Source of the DNA: Colimorpha sp045597945
Lineage (GTDB): Bacteria; Bacteroidota; Bacteroidia; Bacteroidales; P3
Direction: 5' to 3'
Assembly (NCBI GenBank): GCA_045597945.1
Contig: JAZLLD010000023.1
Coordinates: 1-58,699, forward strand
DNA length: 58,699 nucleotides
The stretch's first letter is position 1, and each line of letters starts with the position of its first letter. The translations under genes and the position numbers were made by a program. Under the pieces are notes generated by a model. It ran no database searches, was not told where the DNA came from, and worked only from the letters and a program-made list of their open reading frames with translations. Shown here piece by piece: positions 24,629-33,172 of the stretch.

Positions 24629-27436
24629 ATGATAAAAATTCATGGCGCTCGCGTCAACAACCTCAAAAATATCTCAGTCAACATCCCTCAGGGCAAACTT
24701 GTTGTCATCACCGGCCTCAGCGGTTCGGGCAAGTCCAGCCTGGCATTCGACACCCTCTATGCCGAAGGTCAACGTCGCTATGTGGAGAGCCTCTCAAGCT
24801 ATGCTCGCCAGTTTTTAGGCCGCATGTCGAAACCAGAAGTCGATTTGATTGAGAATATTGCTCCGGCCGTGGCCATCGAGCAAAAAGTGAACACCAGCAA
24901 CCCTAGGTCCACGGTTGGCACATCCACCGAGCTTTATGAATACTTGAAGCTGATGTTCGCCCGCATTGGACGCACATTCTCGCCAGTTTCTGGAGTGGAA
25001 GTCAAGCGCCATTCGGTGAGCGATGTGGTCGACCACATTTATTCTTTCCCGGCCGACACCCGCGTGATAGTGTATGCTCCGCTGTCTTTCAGTAAAGAGC
25101 GTCCGCTGCGTCCTCAGTTGGAGATGCTGCAGCAGGAAGGATTTATGCGCATTGCCGTGAAGGGTACGATCATTCGCATTGAAGACTATCTTGCCTCTCC
25201 GGCCGAAGAAGGAGATACCATGCTGTTGGTCGACCGCATCCAGGTACATCCAGGTGATGATGACCAGCTGGCCCGCATTTCAGAATCGGTACAGACGGCT
25301 TTTTTTGAAGGCCGTGGTTGCTGCCTTGTCAAAGCCGAGGACCCCGACCACAACAGTTTGGGCGAAGCCTCATTCAGCAATAAATTCGAGGCCGACGGTA
25401 TCACTTTTGAAAAGCCAAACCCCAATTTTTTCAGTTTCAACAACCCCTACGGTGCCTGCACCACATGCCAGGGCTACGGCAATGTGATGGGTATTGACGA
25501 GGATATCGTAGTGCCGAATAAGACACTCTCGGTGTTTGAGGACTGCGTGGTTTGCTGGCGCGGCGAGAAGATGTCGGAATGGAAGAACCATTTCGTTCGC
25601 TTGGCTTCCCGGCTCAACTTCCCCATCCACACCCCCTATTGCGACCTCACCGAGAAACAGCTCGATATCTTGTGGCGAGGAAGTGGCACCTGGGAGGGTA
25701 TCGACGGCTTCTTCAAATGGGTAGAAAGTCAGGCCAACAAGATTCAGTACCGTGTGATGCTTTCTCGCTTCCGCGGCAAGACACTATGCCCCGACTGCCG
25801 TGGTAGCCGTCTGCGCAAAGATGCCGCCTATGTGAAAGTGTGTGGCAAGTCTATCATCGAGTTGCTCAATATGCCGGTCTGCGATTTCGCCCTCTGGCTG
25901 GAATCCATTGCCGCAGAAGGCAAAACCGACGGCACCACCCTGACCGATCATGAGCGCGAAGTGGTTAAGCGACTCATGCTGGAACTGACCAACCGTGTGA
26001 AATATCTGCTGGACGTAGGCCTGGGATATCTCTCGCTCAACCGTTTGTCCAACAGCCTCAGTGGCGGCGAGTCGCAGCGTATCAACCTGGCCACCTCGCT
26101 CGGTAGCTCCCTTGTGGGCAGCATGTATATTCTTGACGAACCCTCCATCGGTCTTCACTCCCGTGATACCGACCGCCTCATTCATGTGCTGAAAGAGCTG
26201 CGCGACCTCGGCAACACAGTCATCGTAGTTGAGCATGACGAAGACATTATGAATGCGGCTGACTATATCATCGACATCGGCCCCGGGGCCGGACGCCTGG
26301 GTGGCGAAGTTGTATTTGCCGGCACGCCGGAAGAAATGCGAAAGAAAGCTCCTAAGAAATCGATGACGGCGCAGTATCTCCTTGGTAACATGCAGATTGA
26401 CGTACCCAATTCTCGTCGGCCTTGGCGTGATCGCATCACCATCTCTGGCGCTTTCTGCAACAATCTGAACCATGTTGATGTGGACTTCCCATTGGGTGTG
26501 CTTACCGTGGTCACGGGTGTCAGTGGCTCGGGCAAGACATCTTTGGTCAAGCAAGTGCTCTACGATGTGCTGCAGAAACGCTTTGACGGTTCCACCGACT
26601 ATGTGGGCAAATGTGCCGGCGTTTCAGGCGACCTGAACCGTATCAGCAAAGTGGAACTGGTGGACCAGAATCCTATTGGACGTTCTTCGCGCAGCAACCC
26701 GGCCACATATATGAAAGCCTATGACGAAATCCGCCAGCTCTATGCCTCGCAGCCCTTGGCCAAATCCCGGGGCTACAAACCCGGCTTTTTCTCCTTCAAT
26801 ACCGAAGGAGGCCGTTGCGGAGTATGCGAAGGTGAAGGATTTGTGACTGTAGGCATGCAGTTCATGGCCGATGTGCACTTGGTCTGCGAAGAATGCCATG
26901 GTACACGATTCAAGGAAGAGACCTTGGAAGTCCAGTATCTTGGCAAGAATATTTCCGATGTGCTGGATATGACTGTGGACCAGGCTATTGAATTCTTTGA
27001 AGGGCAGAAATCTATCCTTGCCCGACTTCAGCCATTGCAGGATGTAGGCCTGGGCTACCTTAAGTTAGGCCAGTCCTCCAGTTCGCTTTCAGGTGGCGAG
27101 GCACAGCGTGTGAAGCTGGCTTCCTACCTCGTCAAAGGCGAAACCGACCATCCGCGCCTCTTTATCTTCGACGAGCCTTCCACGGGTCTCCATTTCCACG
27201 ACATCCAGAAACTTATCAAGGCCTTCAACAGCCTAATTGAAAATGGACATAGCATCATCGTCATTGAGCACCATCACGACATAATCAAGGTGGCCGACTG
27301 GGTCATAGATATGGGTCCTGAGGGTGGCCGCGATGGTGGCCGGCTGGTGTTTGCCGGCACCCCCGAGCAACTTCTCAAATGTCCAGAATCTTATACTGCT
27401 AAATTTCTTAAGGAAAAACTCTCCGTTCAAAAATAG
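24629..27436 (+). CDS. uvrA: excinuclease ABC subunit A
   Basis: UvrA is the damage-recognition ATPase of nucleotide excision repair. This copy is 935 residues, the normal length, with both ATPase modules complete. Seen: Walker A GLSGSGKSSLAFDTLYAEGQ (residues about 31-50), the LSSYARQFLGRMSKPEVD block, zinc-binding Cys pairs around GACTTCQGYG and CPDCRGSRL, signature LSGGESQRINLATSLGS with Walker B MYILDEPSIGLH, then the second Walker A GVSGSGKTSLVKQ, the zinc module CGVCEGEGF and CEECHGTRF, LSGGEAQRVKLASYL and FIFDEPSTGLHFHDI. It begins 12 bp after the M48 gene and ends 12 bp before a membrane protein gene, so it is within one transcription unit running to mnmE. Confidence 0.98.
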   Translation: MIKIHGARVNNLKNISVNIPQGKLVVITGLSGSGKSSLAFDTLYAEGQRRYVESLSSYARQFLGRMSKPEVDLIENIAPAVAIEQKVNTSNPRSTVGTSTELYEYLKLMFARIGRTFSPVSGVEVKRHSVSDVVDHIYSFPADTRVIVYAPLSFSKERPLRPQLEMLQQEGFMRIAVKGTIIRIEDYLASPAEEGDTMLLVDRIQVHPGDDDQLARISESVQTAFFEGRGCCLVKAEDPDHNSLGEASFSNKFEADGITFEKPNPNFFSFNNPYGACTTCQGYGNVMGIDEDIVVPNKTLSVFEDCVVCWRGEKMSEWKNHFVRLASRLNFPIHTPYCDLTEKQLDILWRGSGTWEGIDGFFKWVESQANKIQYRVMLSRFRGKTLCPDCRGSRLRKDAAYVKVCGKSIIELLNMPVCDFALWLESIAAEGKTDGTTLTDHEREVVKRLMLELTNRVKYLLDVGLGYLSLNRLSNSLSGGESQRINLATSLGSSLVGSMYILDEPSIGLHSRDTDRLIHVLKELRDLGNTVIVVEHDEDIMNAADYIIDIGPGAGRLGGEVVFAGTPEEMRKKAPKKSMTAQYLLGNMQIDVPNSRRPWRDRITISGAFCNNLNHVDVDFPLGVLTVVTGVSGSGKTSLVKQVLYDVLQKRFDGSTDYVGKCAGVSGDLNRISKVELVDQNPIGRSSRSNPATYMKAYDEIRQLYASQPLAKSRGYKPGFFSFNTEGGRCGVCEGEGFVTVGMQFMADVHLVCEECHGTRFKEETLEVQYLGKNISDVLDMTVDQAIEFFEGQKSILARLQPLQDVGLGYLKLGQSSSSLSGGEAQRVKLASYLVKGETDHPRLFIFDEPSTGLHFHDIQKLIKAFNSLIENGHSIIVIEHHHDIIKVADWVIDMGPEGGRDGGRLVFAGTPEQLLKCPESYTAKFLKEKLSVQK

Positions 27437-27448
27437 TATCCAACGCTT

Positions 27449-27997
27449 ATGAATGACTTACAAGAAACAATCAAGAAATTCCGTCGCTCTGCCAACATTG
27501 GCCTCTATGGTTCGCTAACCATTGTGTTACTGACCATTATCTACAGCTTCTGCCCATTCCATGTCACCTACCAACAGCCCGAAGTGGCCAGATGGATGCT
27601 CATCTCCGGCATCGTGTTGGCCGTGCTGGCTGTGGTCATGGTGCTGATGGCTCTGCGTCGCAACGCCCCCAAACTTCGCAACCTCAACACCTTGGCCGAC
27701 AAAATCAACGGCTACAGCAATCATGTCACCAGCCTCTACAATACCACCTTTGCCATTGTTGTAGTGGAATGTGTGCTGATTGTGCTCATGTCCGACAATT
27801 CGCTCCTCATGGTCACTTGCCTCCTAGTGCTCATGCTTTTTGTGGCTTATCCCAATATGTACAAAATGAAGAACGACTTGGGTCTCAGCGAGCAAGAAAT
27901 GACCGCGCTTTTTGGCTCTGACTATATCGCCGACCCCCAACTGAATGAGGATGTGCAAGAGGCTGAGGTTGTGGACGAAAAAGAAGACAACCAATGA
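27449..27997 (+). CDS. integral membrane protein of unknown function
   Basis: A 182-residue protein with four predicted membrane helices in two pairs: residues about 20-36 (LYGSLTIVLLTIIYSF), 48-66 (MLISGIVLAVLAVVMVLMAL), 100-114 and 118-134 (LLMVTCLLVLMLFVAY). The N-terminus is short and basic, and the C-terminal tail is acidic and cytoplasmic (ending EVVDEKEDNQ). No family motif is recognised. It lies between uvrA (12 bp upstream) and mnmE, whose ATG overlaps its stop (ATGA), so it is translationally coupled to the tRNA-modification GTPase. The coupling gives no clear functional clue. Confidence 0.75.
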   Translation: MNDLQETIKKFRRSANIGLYGSLTIVLLTIIYSFCPFHVTYQQPEVARWMLISGIVLAVLAVVMVLMALRRNAPKLRNLNTLADKINGYSNHVTSLYNTTFAIVVVECVLIVLMSDNSLLMVTCLLVLMLFVAYPNMYKMKNDLGLSEQEMTALFGSDYIADPQLNEDVQEAEVVDEKEDNQ

Positions 27998-29322
27998 GCA
28001 CTATTGCAGCCATATCCACCCCCGCAGGCGTCGGCGGCATTGCCGTCATTCGTCTTGCCGGATCTCAGGCCCATGCCATTGCGGCCAAGCATCTGCATCT
28101 GCCAGACTACCAGACTGCCAAGCCAGTGGCGGCCTATTCGCTCTTTCGTGATGGAGATAAAATCATTGATGAGGTCATGCTTACCCTTTATCGCGCCCCC
28201 CTCTCATTCACGGGAGAGGATATGGTGGAGGTCTCCTGTCATGGTTCTATCTATGTGCAACAGACTATCCTACAATGTCTTCTAGACAGTGGTGCTGTGC
28301 TGGCCGAGCCGGGCGAATTCACTCGGCGGGCTTTCCTGAATGGGAAACTGGACTTGTCGCAAGCCGAGGCTGTGGCCGACCTTATCGACTCCACTAATTC
28401 AGCCAATCATGCGCTGGCCATCAGTCAGTTGCGTGGTGGCTATGCCCAGCGGCTCAAAGAGCTCCGCGACCAGTTCGTGGACCTAGCGGCACTTTTGGAA
28501 CTTGAATTGGATTTCAGCGAGGAGGATGTGGAATTTGCCGACCGCGGAAAACTGCATGCCTTGCTCGATACCATCCAGGCTGAGTGCCAGCGCCTTTGCG
28601 ATAGCTTCCGGCTGGGGAATGCCATCAAAAATGGTGTTCATGTGGCCATTGTGGGCCGCCCCAATGTGGGCAAATCCACCTTGCTGAATGCCATCGTTGG
28701 CGAGGACCGCGCTATCGTCAGCGATATTGCCGGCACAACTCGCGACACGGTGGAGGACACCATCAACCTCGACGGCATCACATTCCGTTTTATCGACACT
28801 GCCGGCATCCGCCACAGCTCCGATATGATTGAGTCTCTTGGTATTGAGCGTAGCTATAAGGCCATAGATAAGGCGCAGATTGTCATCTATCTCACCGATT
28901 CGCCGGCCACCCTGGCTGATGAGTTATCCGCATTGGCCGACCAGGTAACGCTGGAGGGGAAGCAGATTGTTCCCATTGTCAACAAGATTGATGTGGTTGC
29001 CTCTTCCCCCAACATCGACGCCATACAGATATCGGCCAAAAACGGCATCGGCCTCGACCTCTTGCGCCAGCGTCTCACCCAGTCCTATACTGCAACCTCC
29101 CCCGGCCAGCCCATTCTCTCTAATTTGCGCCATTTCCAAGCCCTAAAACAGGTGCTACAGTCGGTGGAGATAGTGCGCCAAGGGCTCCATAGCAACCTCC
29201 CGGCCGACCTTGTTGTCATCGACCTCCGCGAGGCTTTGCACCACCTTGGATCCATCACCGGGCAAGTCACTTCCGACGAAATCTTGGGTTCCATTTTCTC
29301 ACGATTCTGCATTGGCAAATAG
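27994..29322 (+). CDS. mnmE: tRNA uridine-5-carboxymethylaminomethyl modification GTPase
   Basis: MnmE (TrmE) acts with MnmG to install the (carboxymethyl)aminomethyl group at the wobble uridine of certain tRNAs. This 442-residue protein has all parts: the formyl-THF-binding N-domain (STIAAISTPAGVGGIAVIR, DMVEVSCHGS, GEFTRRAFLNGKLDLSQAEAVADLI with no run of note missing), the helical domain, the G domain with VGRPNVGKSTLLNAI (G1), DIAGTTRDTVED (G2), DTAGI (G3) and NKID (G4), and the essential C-terminal FCIGK whose Cys is catalytic. The start overlaps the preceding stop by 4 bp. It is the last gene of the uvrA unit. Confidence 0.97.
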   Translation: MSTIAAISTPAGVGGIAVIRLAGSQAHAIAAKHLHLPDYQTAKPVAAYSLFRDGDKIIDEVMLTLYRAPLSFTGEDMVEVSCHGSIYVQQTILQCLLDSGAVLAEPGEFTRRAFLNGKLDLSQAEAVADLIDSTNSANHALAISQLRGGYAQRLKELRDQFVDLAALLELELDFSEEDVEFADRGKLHALLDTIQAECQRLCDSFRLGNAIKNGVHVAIVGRPNVGKSTLLNAIVGEDRAIVSDIAGTTRDTVEDTINLDGITFRFIDTAGIRHSSDMIESLGIERSYKAIDKAQIVIYLTDSPATLADELSALADQVTLEGKQIVPIVNKIDVVASSPNIDAIQISAKNGIGLDLLRQRLTQSYTATSPGQPILSNLRHFQALKQVLQSVEIVRQGLHSNLPADLVVIDLREALHHLGSITGQVTSDEILGSIFSRFCIGK

Positions 29323-29373
29323 CCTTTTTATAATACATACAAAATAAATTTCTCCAATTCCAAAAAAAAATCG

Positions 29374-29381
29374 TACCTTTG
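29374..29381 (+). promoter_or_regulatory. Bacteroidetes -7 box for serS
   Basis: TACCTTTG, 24 bp before the serS start, matches the -7 consensus. The short leader shows no T-box-like structure. Confidence 0.7.
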
Positions 29382-29405
29382 CTACTTCAAAAAACATAAT
29401 ACATT

Positions 29406-30680
29406 ATGCTGCAACTTCAATATATTAAGGAACATACCGAGGAAATCATCGAACGCCTCAAGATTAAGAATGTACAAAATGTAGAGGAGCGCATCGCCGA
29501 GATTATTGCTCTTGACGAAAAACGCCGCGCCTTCCAGCAACAGACCGATGCCGTCAAGGCTGAGCAGAATGCCATCGCCAAAGAGATTGGCATGCTCTTC
29601 AAACAGGGCAAGCGCGAGGAAGCTGACGCCAAGAAGGCTCAGACTGCCGACCTCAAGGCTCGCGAGAAAGAGTTGATGGACCAGCAGACCGCCGTGGAGA
29701 CCGAGCTCAACGCCAAGCTCATCTCGCTGCCCAACGCTCCCCATATCACCGTGCCCAAGGGCAAGACCGAGGCCGACAATGTGGTGGTGGCTGAATTTGG
29801 CCAGAAACCCAACCTCTCTGCCGATGCGCTGCCCCACTGGGACCTCTGCGCAAAGTACGACATCGTCGATTTCGAACTCGGCAACAAGATCACCGGCGCC
29901 GGATTCCCTGTCTATAAGGGCAAAGGCGCTCGCCTCCAGCGCGCCCTCATCGATTTCTTCCTGGACGAGGCCGTCAATGCTGGTTTCGTCGAAATCATGC
30001 CTCCGCTCATGGTCAACGAGGCTTCCGGCCTTGGCACCGGCCAGCTCCCCGACAAGGAAGGCCAGATGTACGCCATCCCCCTGGATGGTTTCTATATGAT
30101 CCCCACCGCCGAGGTGCCCATCACCAATATCTATCGCAACGTCATCGTCAATGCCGACCAGTTCCCCATCAAGCATGCCGGCTATTCCGAGTGCTTCCGC
30201 CGCGAGGCAGGCAGCTACGGCAAGGATGTCCGCGGCCTCAACCGCCTGCACGAGTTCAGCAAGGTGGAAATCGTGGTCATCGAGCACCCCGACCGCTCCT
30301 ACGATATGCTTGAAGAGATGAAACGCCACGTTGGCGGCCTGCTGGACAAACTGGGTCTGCCCTACCATATCCTCAAACTCTGCGGTGGCGATATCAGCTT
30401 CACCTCCGCTATGACCTTCGACTTCGAGGTTTGGAGTGCTGCCCAGCAGAAATGGCTCGAGGTTTCCTCCGTGTCCAACTTCGAGACCTTCCAGGCCAAC
30501 CGCATGAAACTCCGTTTCAAAGATACCGACGGCAAGATGAAGCTGGCCCACACCCTCAATGGCAGCGCCCTGGCCCTGCCCCGCATCGTGGCCGCCCTGC
30601 TGGAAAACAACCAGACCCCCGACGGCATCATCATGCCCGAGTGTCTGCGCCCCTACCTCCGCTTCGACAAGATCGACTAG
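29406..30680 (+). CDS. serS: serine--tRNA ligase
   Basis: A 424-residue class II aminoacyl-tRNA synthetase that charges tRNA-Ser. The N-terminal antiparallel coiled coil that contacts the long variable arm of tRNA-Ser is clear (residues about 25-105, rich in Glu, Lys and Gln). The catalytic core has motif 1 around ALIDFFLDEAVNAGFVEIMPP, the TAEVPITN segment, motif 2 CFRREAGSYGKDVRGLNRLHEFSKVE (in shorter pieces FRREAGS and LNRLHEF), and motif 3 LNGSALALPRIVAALLE. It has its own promoter at 29374 and the strong terminator at 30701-30739, so it is monocistronic. Confidence 0.98.
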   Translation: MLQLQYIKEHTEEIIERLKIKNVQNVEERIAEIIALDEKRRAFQQQTDAVKAEQNAIAKEIGMLFKQGKREEADAKKAQTADLKAREKELMDQQTAVETELNAKLISLPNAPHITVPKGKTEADNVVVAEFGQKPNLSADALPHWDLCAKYDIVDFELGNKITGAGFPVYKGKGARLQRALIDFFLDEAVNAGFVEIMPPLMVNEASGLGTGQLPDKEGQMYAIPLDGFYMIPTAEVPITNIYRNVIVNADQFPIKHAGYSECFRREAGSYGKDVRGLNRLHEFSKVEIVVIEHPDRSYDMLEEMKRHVGGLLDKLGLPYHILKLCGGDISFTSAMTFDFEVWSAAQQKWLEVSSVSNFETFQANRMKLRFKDTDGKMKLAHTLNGSALALPRIVAALLENNQTPDGIIMPECLRPYLRFDKID

Positions 30681-30700
30681 CCTCCTAGTCCTCACATATC

Positions 30701-30739
30701 AAACTGCCCGGCAGCACTCGCTTCTGGGCAGTTTTTTTT
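30701..30739 (+). terminator. Rho-independent terminator of serS
   Basis: A 9-bp stem (AAACTGCCC with GGGCAGTTT) and a 16-nt loop followed by a run of eight T begins 20 bp after the serS stop. Confidence 0.92.
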
Positions 30740-31048
30740 ATCGCATAACGCTTACTTAGCAATTCTTATCCTGCGCACAAGTGTCCCCAATCTGCCATTC
30801 TATAATTGGGGACGAGGGGCTGTTGCCCAGGCACTTTGCTTCCGGCTTGAGCCTGCGTAAGCGAGCCAGCAAACTCCATGCCGATTTCTGCGAACAGCGA
30901 AATAGTGACTAGAGGGGCAGCTGCCAACACACCTTTCTCTCAGGATATTATATTGGCTAGGCTGCCCACCTCATCTGCGCAGAAAGAGTTCTCGCCTAAA
31001 ACTGATAGCAGCGGATCCGCACCTGGATGGTTGTTCTGATTTTGGATT
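30740..31048. other. gene-free stretch
   Basis: No credible gene, RNA or repeat is visible in these 309 bp. Composition is close to that of the flanking genes. It leads into the TGTAAAA-rich repeat region. Confidence 0.5.
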
Positions 31049-31331
31049 ATACATTTTACATTTTCAACCATCTTGTTTGTTTACAGTATAATAGGAATAA
31101 AAAAGTGTAAATTTTACATTCAAAATGTAAAATTTACATTTCTGGATGACAAGTCAAAATAAAGTTAAAATGTATAATGTGTTTTTACATGTAAATTCCA
31201 CAAAGTTGGTATAAAACCACCTGATAACTAGATATTTTGCACAAAATGTAAAATGTAAAATCCATTTTTAAATACACTGCTTGCCTCAAGCCCTCAATCT
31301 TTACTGAAAGCATTATACATTTTACATTTCC
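31049..31331. repeat. cluster of TGTAAAA heptad repeats in inverted arrangement
   Basis: This AT-rich 280-bp stretch holds at least six occurrences of TGTAAAATGTAAAA-like words or their complement. They include TATACATTTTACATTTTC (31049), a head-to-head pair around 31105-31140, and a 14-bp perfect inverted repeat AAATGTAAAATGTA (31244-31257) with TACATTTTACATTT (31316-31329). The last pair is closely mirrored, with similar spacing, at 49101-49186. Confidence 0.75.
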
Positions 31332-31358
31332 GTGATGCCCACAGACGCGACTTTTGCA

Positions 31359-31424
31359 CCTTCGCTGTTCCTTCGCTCTACCTTCGCTCCTATGGACGGG
31401 CCTTCAACGGGCCTTCAACGGGAG
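31359..31424. repeat. tandem array of six 11-bp units
   Basis: Six consecutive 11-mers in one phase: CCTTCGCTGTT, CCTTCGCTCTA, CCTTCGCTCCT, ATGGACGGGCC, TTCAACGGGCC, TTCAACGGGAG. Two sequence families share the same unit length without a phase break. No gene covers the array. Confidence 0.8.
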
Positions 31425-31631
31425 TAAAATGATGTCCAACCGTCAGCTTGCAATGCAAACGCATTTTTAGCTTTGCGGATAGCAAGCGCGAGGTTGCCGG
31501 CTGGCAGCCCTCATTGCCTTGTGGCTCTTGTTTTGCTGAGTGTTGGGTTTCGGCATTTCGTGTCTTCTCGCAAAAGCGCAGCAGCGTTTTTTAGTGTCTT
31601 TCCTCTTTTATTTCTCAGTCCCCTCCTAACA

Positions 31632-31660
31632 AAAAAGCCTCGCCATTTGGCGGGGCTTTT
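31632..31660 (-). terminator. Rho-independent terminator of the ferredoxin gene
   Basis: On the reverse strand the stem AAAGCCCCGCC / GGCGAGGCTTT (one mismatch-type pair) with an AAAT loop is followed by a T-run, 20 bp after the ferredoxin stop. Confidence 0.88.
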
Positions 31661-31680
31661 CTTGTGGTTGCGTTGTTGGA

Positions 31681-31848
31681 TTATTCCTCAACGATAGCAC
31701 CAGTGGGGCAAGCGTCAGCGCAAGTGCCGCAGCCAGCGCAGGTGTTAGGATCAATCTTGTAGATGTCGCCTTCGGAGATAGCTCCAACGGGGCACTGGTC
31801 GATGCAAGTACCGCAAGCAACACAGCTGTCAGAAATTTTGTAAGCCAT
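31681..31848 (-). CDS. 2[4Fe-4S] ferredoxin
   Basis: A complete 55-residue clostridial-type ferredoxin, a small soluble electron carrier for enzymes such as pyruvate:ferredoxin oxidoreductase. Translated from ATG at 31848 it begins MAYKISDSCVACGTC. Two classic clusters are complete: CVACGTCIDQCP (Cys9, 12, 15, 19) and CAGCGTCADACP (Cys37, 40, 43, 47). Each has the CxxCxxCxxxCP spacing, and the chain ends TGAIVEE. It is monocistronic, with a -7 box at 31883-31890 and the terminator at 31632-31660. The only nifJ trace in this window is a remnant, so the main redox partner must be encoded elsewhere. Confidence 0.96.
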   Translation of the reverse strand: MAYKISDSCVACGTCIDQCPVGAISEGDIYKIDPNTCAGCGTCADACPTGAIVEE

Positions 31849-31882
31849 TTTATTATCTTATTTTTAGGGTTAATATTTTCTG

Positions 31883-31890
31883 CAAAGATA
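31883..31890 (-). promoter_or_regulatory. Bacteroidetes -7 box for the ferredoxin gene
   Basis: Reverse-strand TATCTTTG, 35 bp upstream of the ferredoxin ATG. Confidence 0.7.
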
Positions 31891-31952
31891 CGAACTTTTT
31901 GACAATTGAAGAAAAATAATTTTCATCCGAAATGTCAATTGGCTGTATATGA

Positions 31953-33137
31953 TTATAATAAACTTATCAATACCCATATCCAGTGGGCTGCAATACCGGC
32001 ACAAAGTCCGCCAATTGTGTGCGCTCCGATGGCTTTTCCGATGAGTTTGCGATAGCCCAGCGAGTCGAGCATGGCGGTGTGGGTGGAGAGGTAACCGCTC
32101 CAGCACATGCCCATGGCGGTGAACACGGCGATGGCATTGTTGTCGATGATTCCCTCGGTAACCAGGCGGGGAACAAGACCCAGAGCGGCTCCCACTGCGC
32201 CAAGGGCAGTGATGGGGAATGCCACGAGCTGTCCGTTCTCAAAACCGAAGAGCCAGTAGAAGATGAATTGGACTTTCTCGGCCAGCCAGGTGATCACGGG
32301 CACACCCTCGTAGGCGGCACCGGTATAGGTGTGGGTGGCGGTGTCGGGGCCAAAAGTCAGCATCATCACGATGGTGCTGATGCAGAGCACGCCGGGGATG
32401 ATGGCCAGGCCGATGCCCACGCCGTCTTTACCACCGTCGAGCAGGCCGTTCAGGAAGCGCTGGAAAATGGAACCCTCGCTCTTGTAGTTGATCTCCTCAA
32501 CCTCACCATCGCCCGAGAACTCGCACACAGGGCTGTTCATCTCGGGGTAGCTCTTCAGCGTGAAGCGCTGCATGAGGCGGGTGGAAACGATGCTGCCCAC
32601 AATGGCACCAACGATACCCACCAGCGCGCCACCGCCGAAGCCCTGGCCAATCATGAAGGCCAAAACTGCCAGGCCCATGCCGAAGGCTGTGCCGAAGTTG
32701 GTGAGGGAGACGAGTTGGTATTTCTTAAAATATTGCGAGAAACTCTTGTTCTGTGCCAACGAGATGATGGCAGGATTGTCGGAAAGGAAGGTCATGATGG
32801 CACCCAGGGCGGCCACGCCGGGCAGATTGTAGAGGGGCTTCATGAAGATGCGCAGTATCTTCTCCAACAGGTTGACAACGCCGAACTCGATGAGGAGTTT
32901 GCCGATGGCTCCCATCAGCACGCAGATGGCCATGATGTAGAACACTGTCTCCAGCAGCAGGTGGTAGGCTGTCTGCATAAAAGTGTTCAGCATATTGGGC
33001 AGAGTCATCTTGTAGGCCAAAGCCCAGAAGAATGCGATGAAGATGATAAGGAATACTAATGATTCCGCAGAACGTTTGAACCACTGGCCGACACTGCCGG
33101 CTGGTTTTGCTTTTTTAGTCTCTTGATTGGGGCTCAT
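31953..33137 (-). CDS. Gate-domain (nucleoside recognition) membrane transporter
   Basis: A 394-residue inner-membrane protein with about nine to ten helices and the Gate/nucleoside-recognition domain (PF07670) shared by nucleoside transporters and the SpmA/SpmB and YjiH families. Seen: an amphipathic start, a first helix LVFLIIFIAFFWALAY, a Gate-like segment IMAICVLMGAIGKLLIEFGVV, a long Gly/Ala-rich membrane hairpin GQGFGGGALVGIVGAIVGSIV, and a second Gate-like block near the C-terminus with VTEGIIDNNAIAVFTAMGMC. The substrate is not evident; nucleosides or small ions are both possible. It starts 35 bp after the porin-like gene on the same strand, so porin and transporter probably form an outer- plus inner-membrane uptake pair. 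Confidence 0.82.
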   Translation of the reverse strand: MSPNQETKKAKPAGSVGQWFKRSAESLVFLIIFIAFFWALAYKMTLPNMLNTFMQTAYHLLLETVFYIMAICVLMGAIGKLLIEFGVVNLLEKILRIFMKPLYNLPGVAALGAIMTFLSDNPAIISLAQNKSFSQYFKKYQLVSLTNFGTAFGMGLAVLAFMIGQGFGGGALVGIVGAIVGSIVSTRLMQRFTLKSYPEMNSPVCEFSGDGEVEEINYKSEGSIFQRFLNGLLDGGKDGVGIGLAIIPGVLCISTIVMMLTFGPDTATHTYTGAAYEGVPVITWLAEKVQFIFYWLFGFENGQLVAFPITALGAVGAALGLVPRLVTEGIIDNNAIAVFTAMGMCWSGYLSTHTAMLDSLGYRKLIGKAIGAHTIGGLCAGIAAHWIWVLISLL

Positions 33138-33172
33138 ATCAGTGGAATTTGGGAATTATAATCTAAGGTGGA

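Noticed and set aside
29382..30695. Reverse-strand 437-codon frame opposite serS
   Set aside because: It mirrors serS exactly, has no conserved motifs and covers both the serS promoter and stop.
31359..31424. Possible CRISPR array
   Set aside because: Units are only 11 bp with no spacers and no cas genes nearby. The same applies to the other arrays.
31473..31697. Forward 74-codon frame upstream of the ferredoxin gene
   Set aside because: It runs into the ferredoxin terminator and gene on the opposite strand and has no recognisable sequence.
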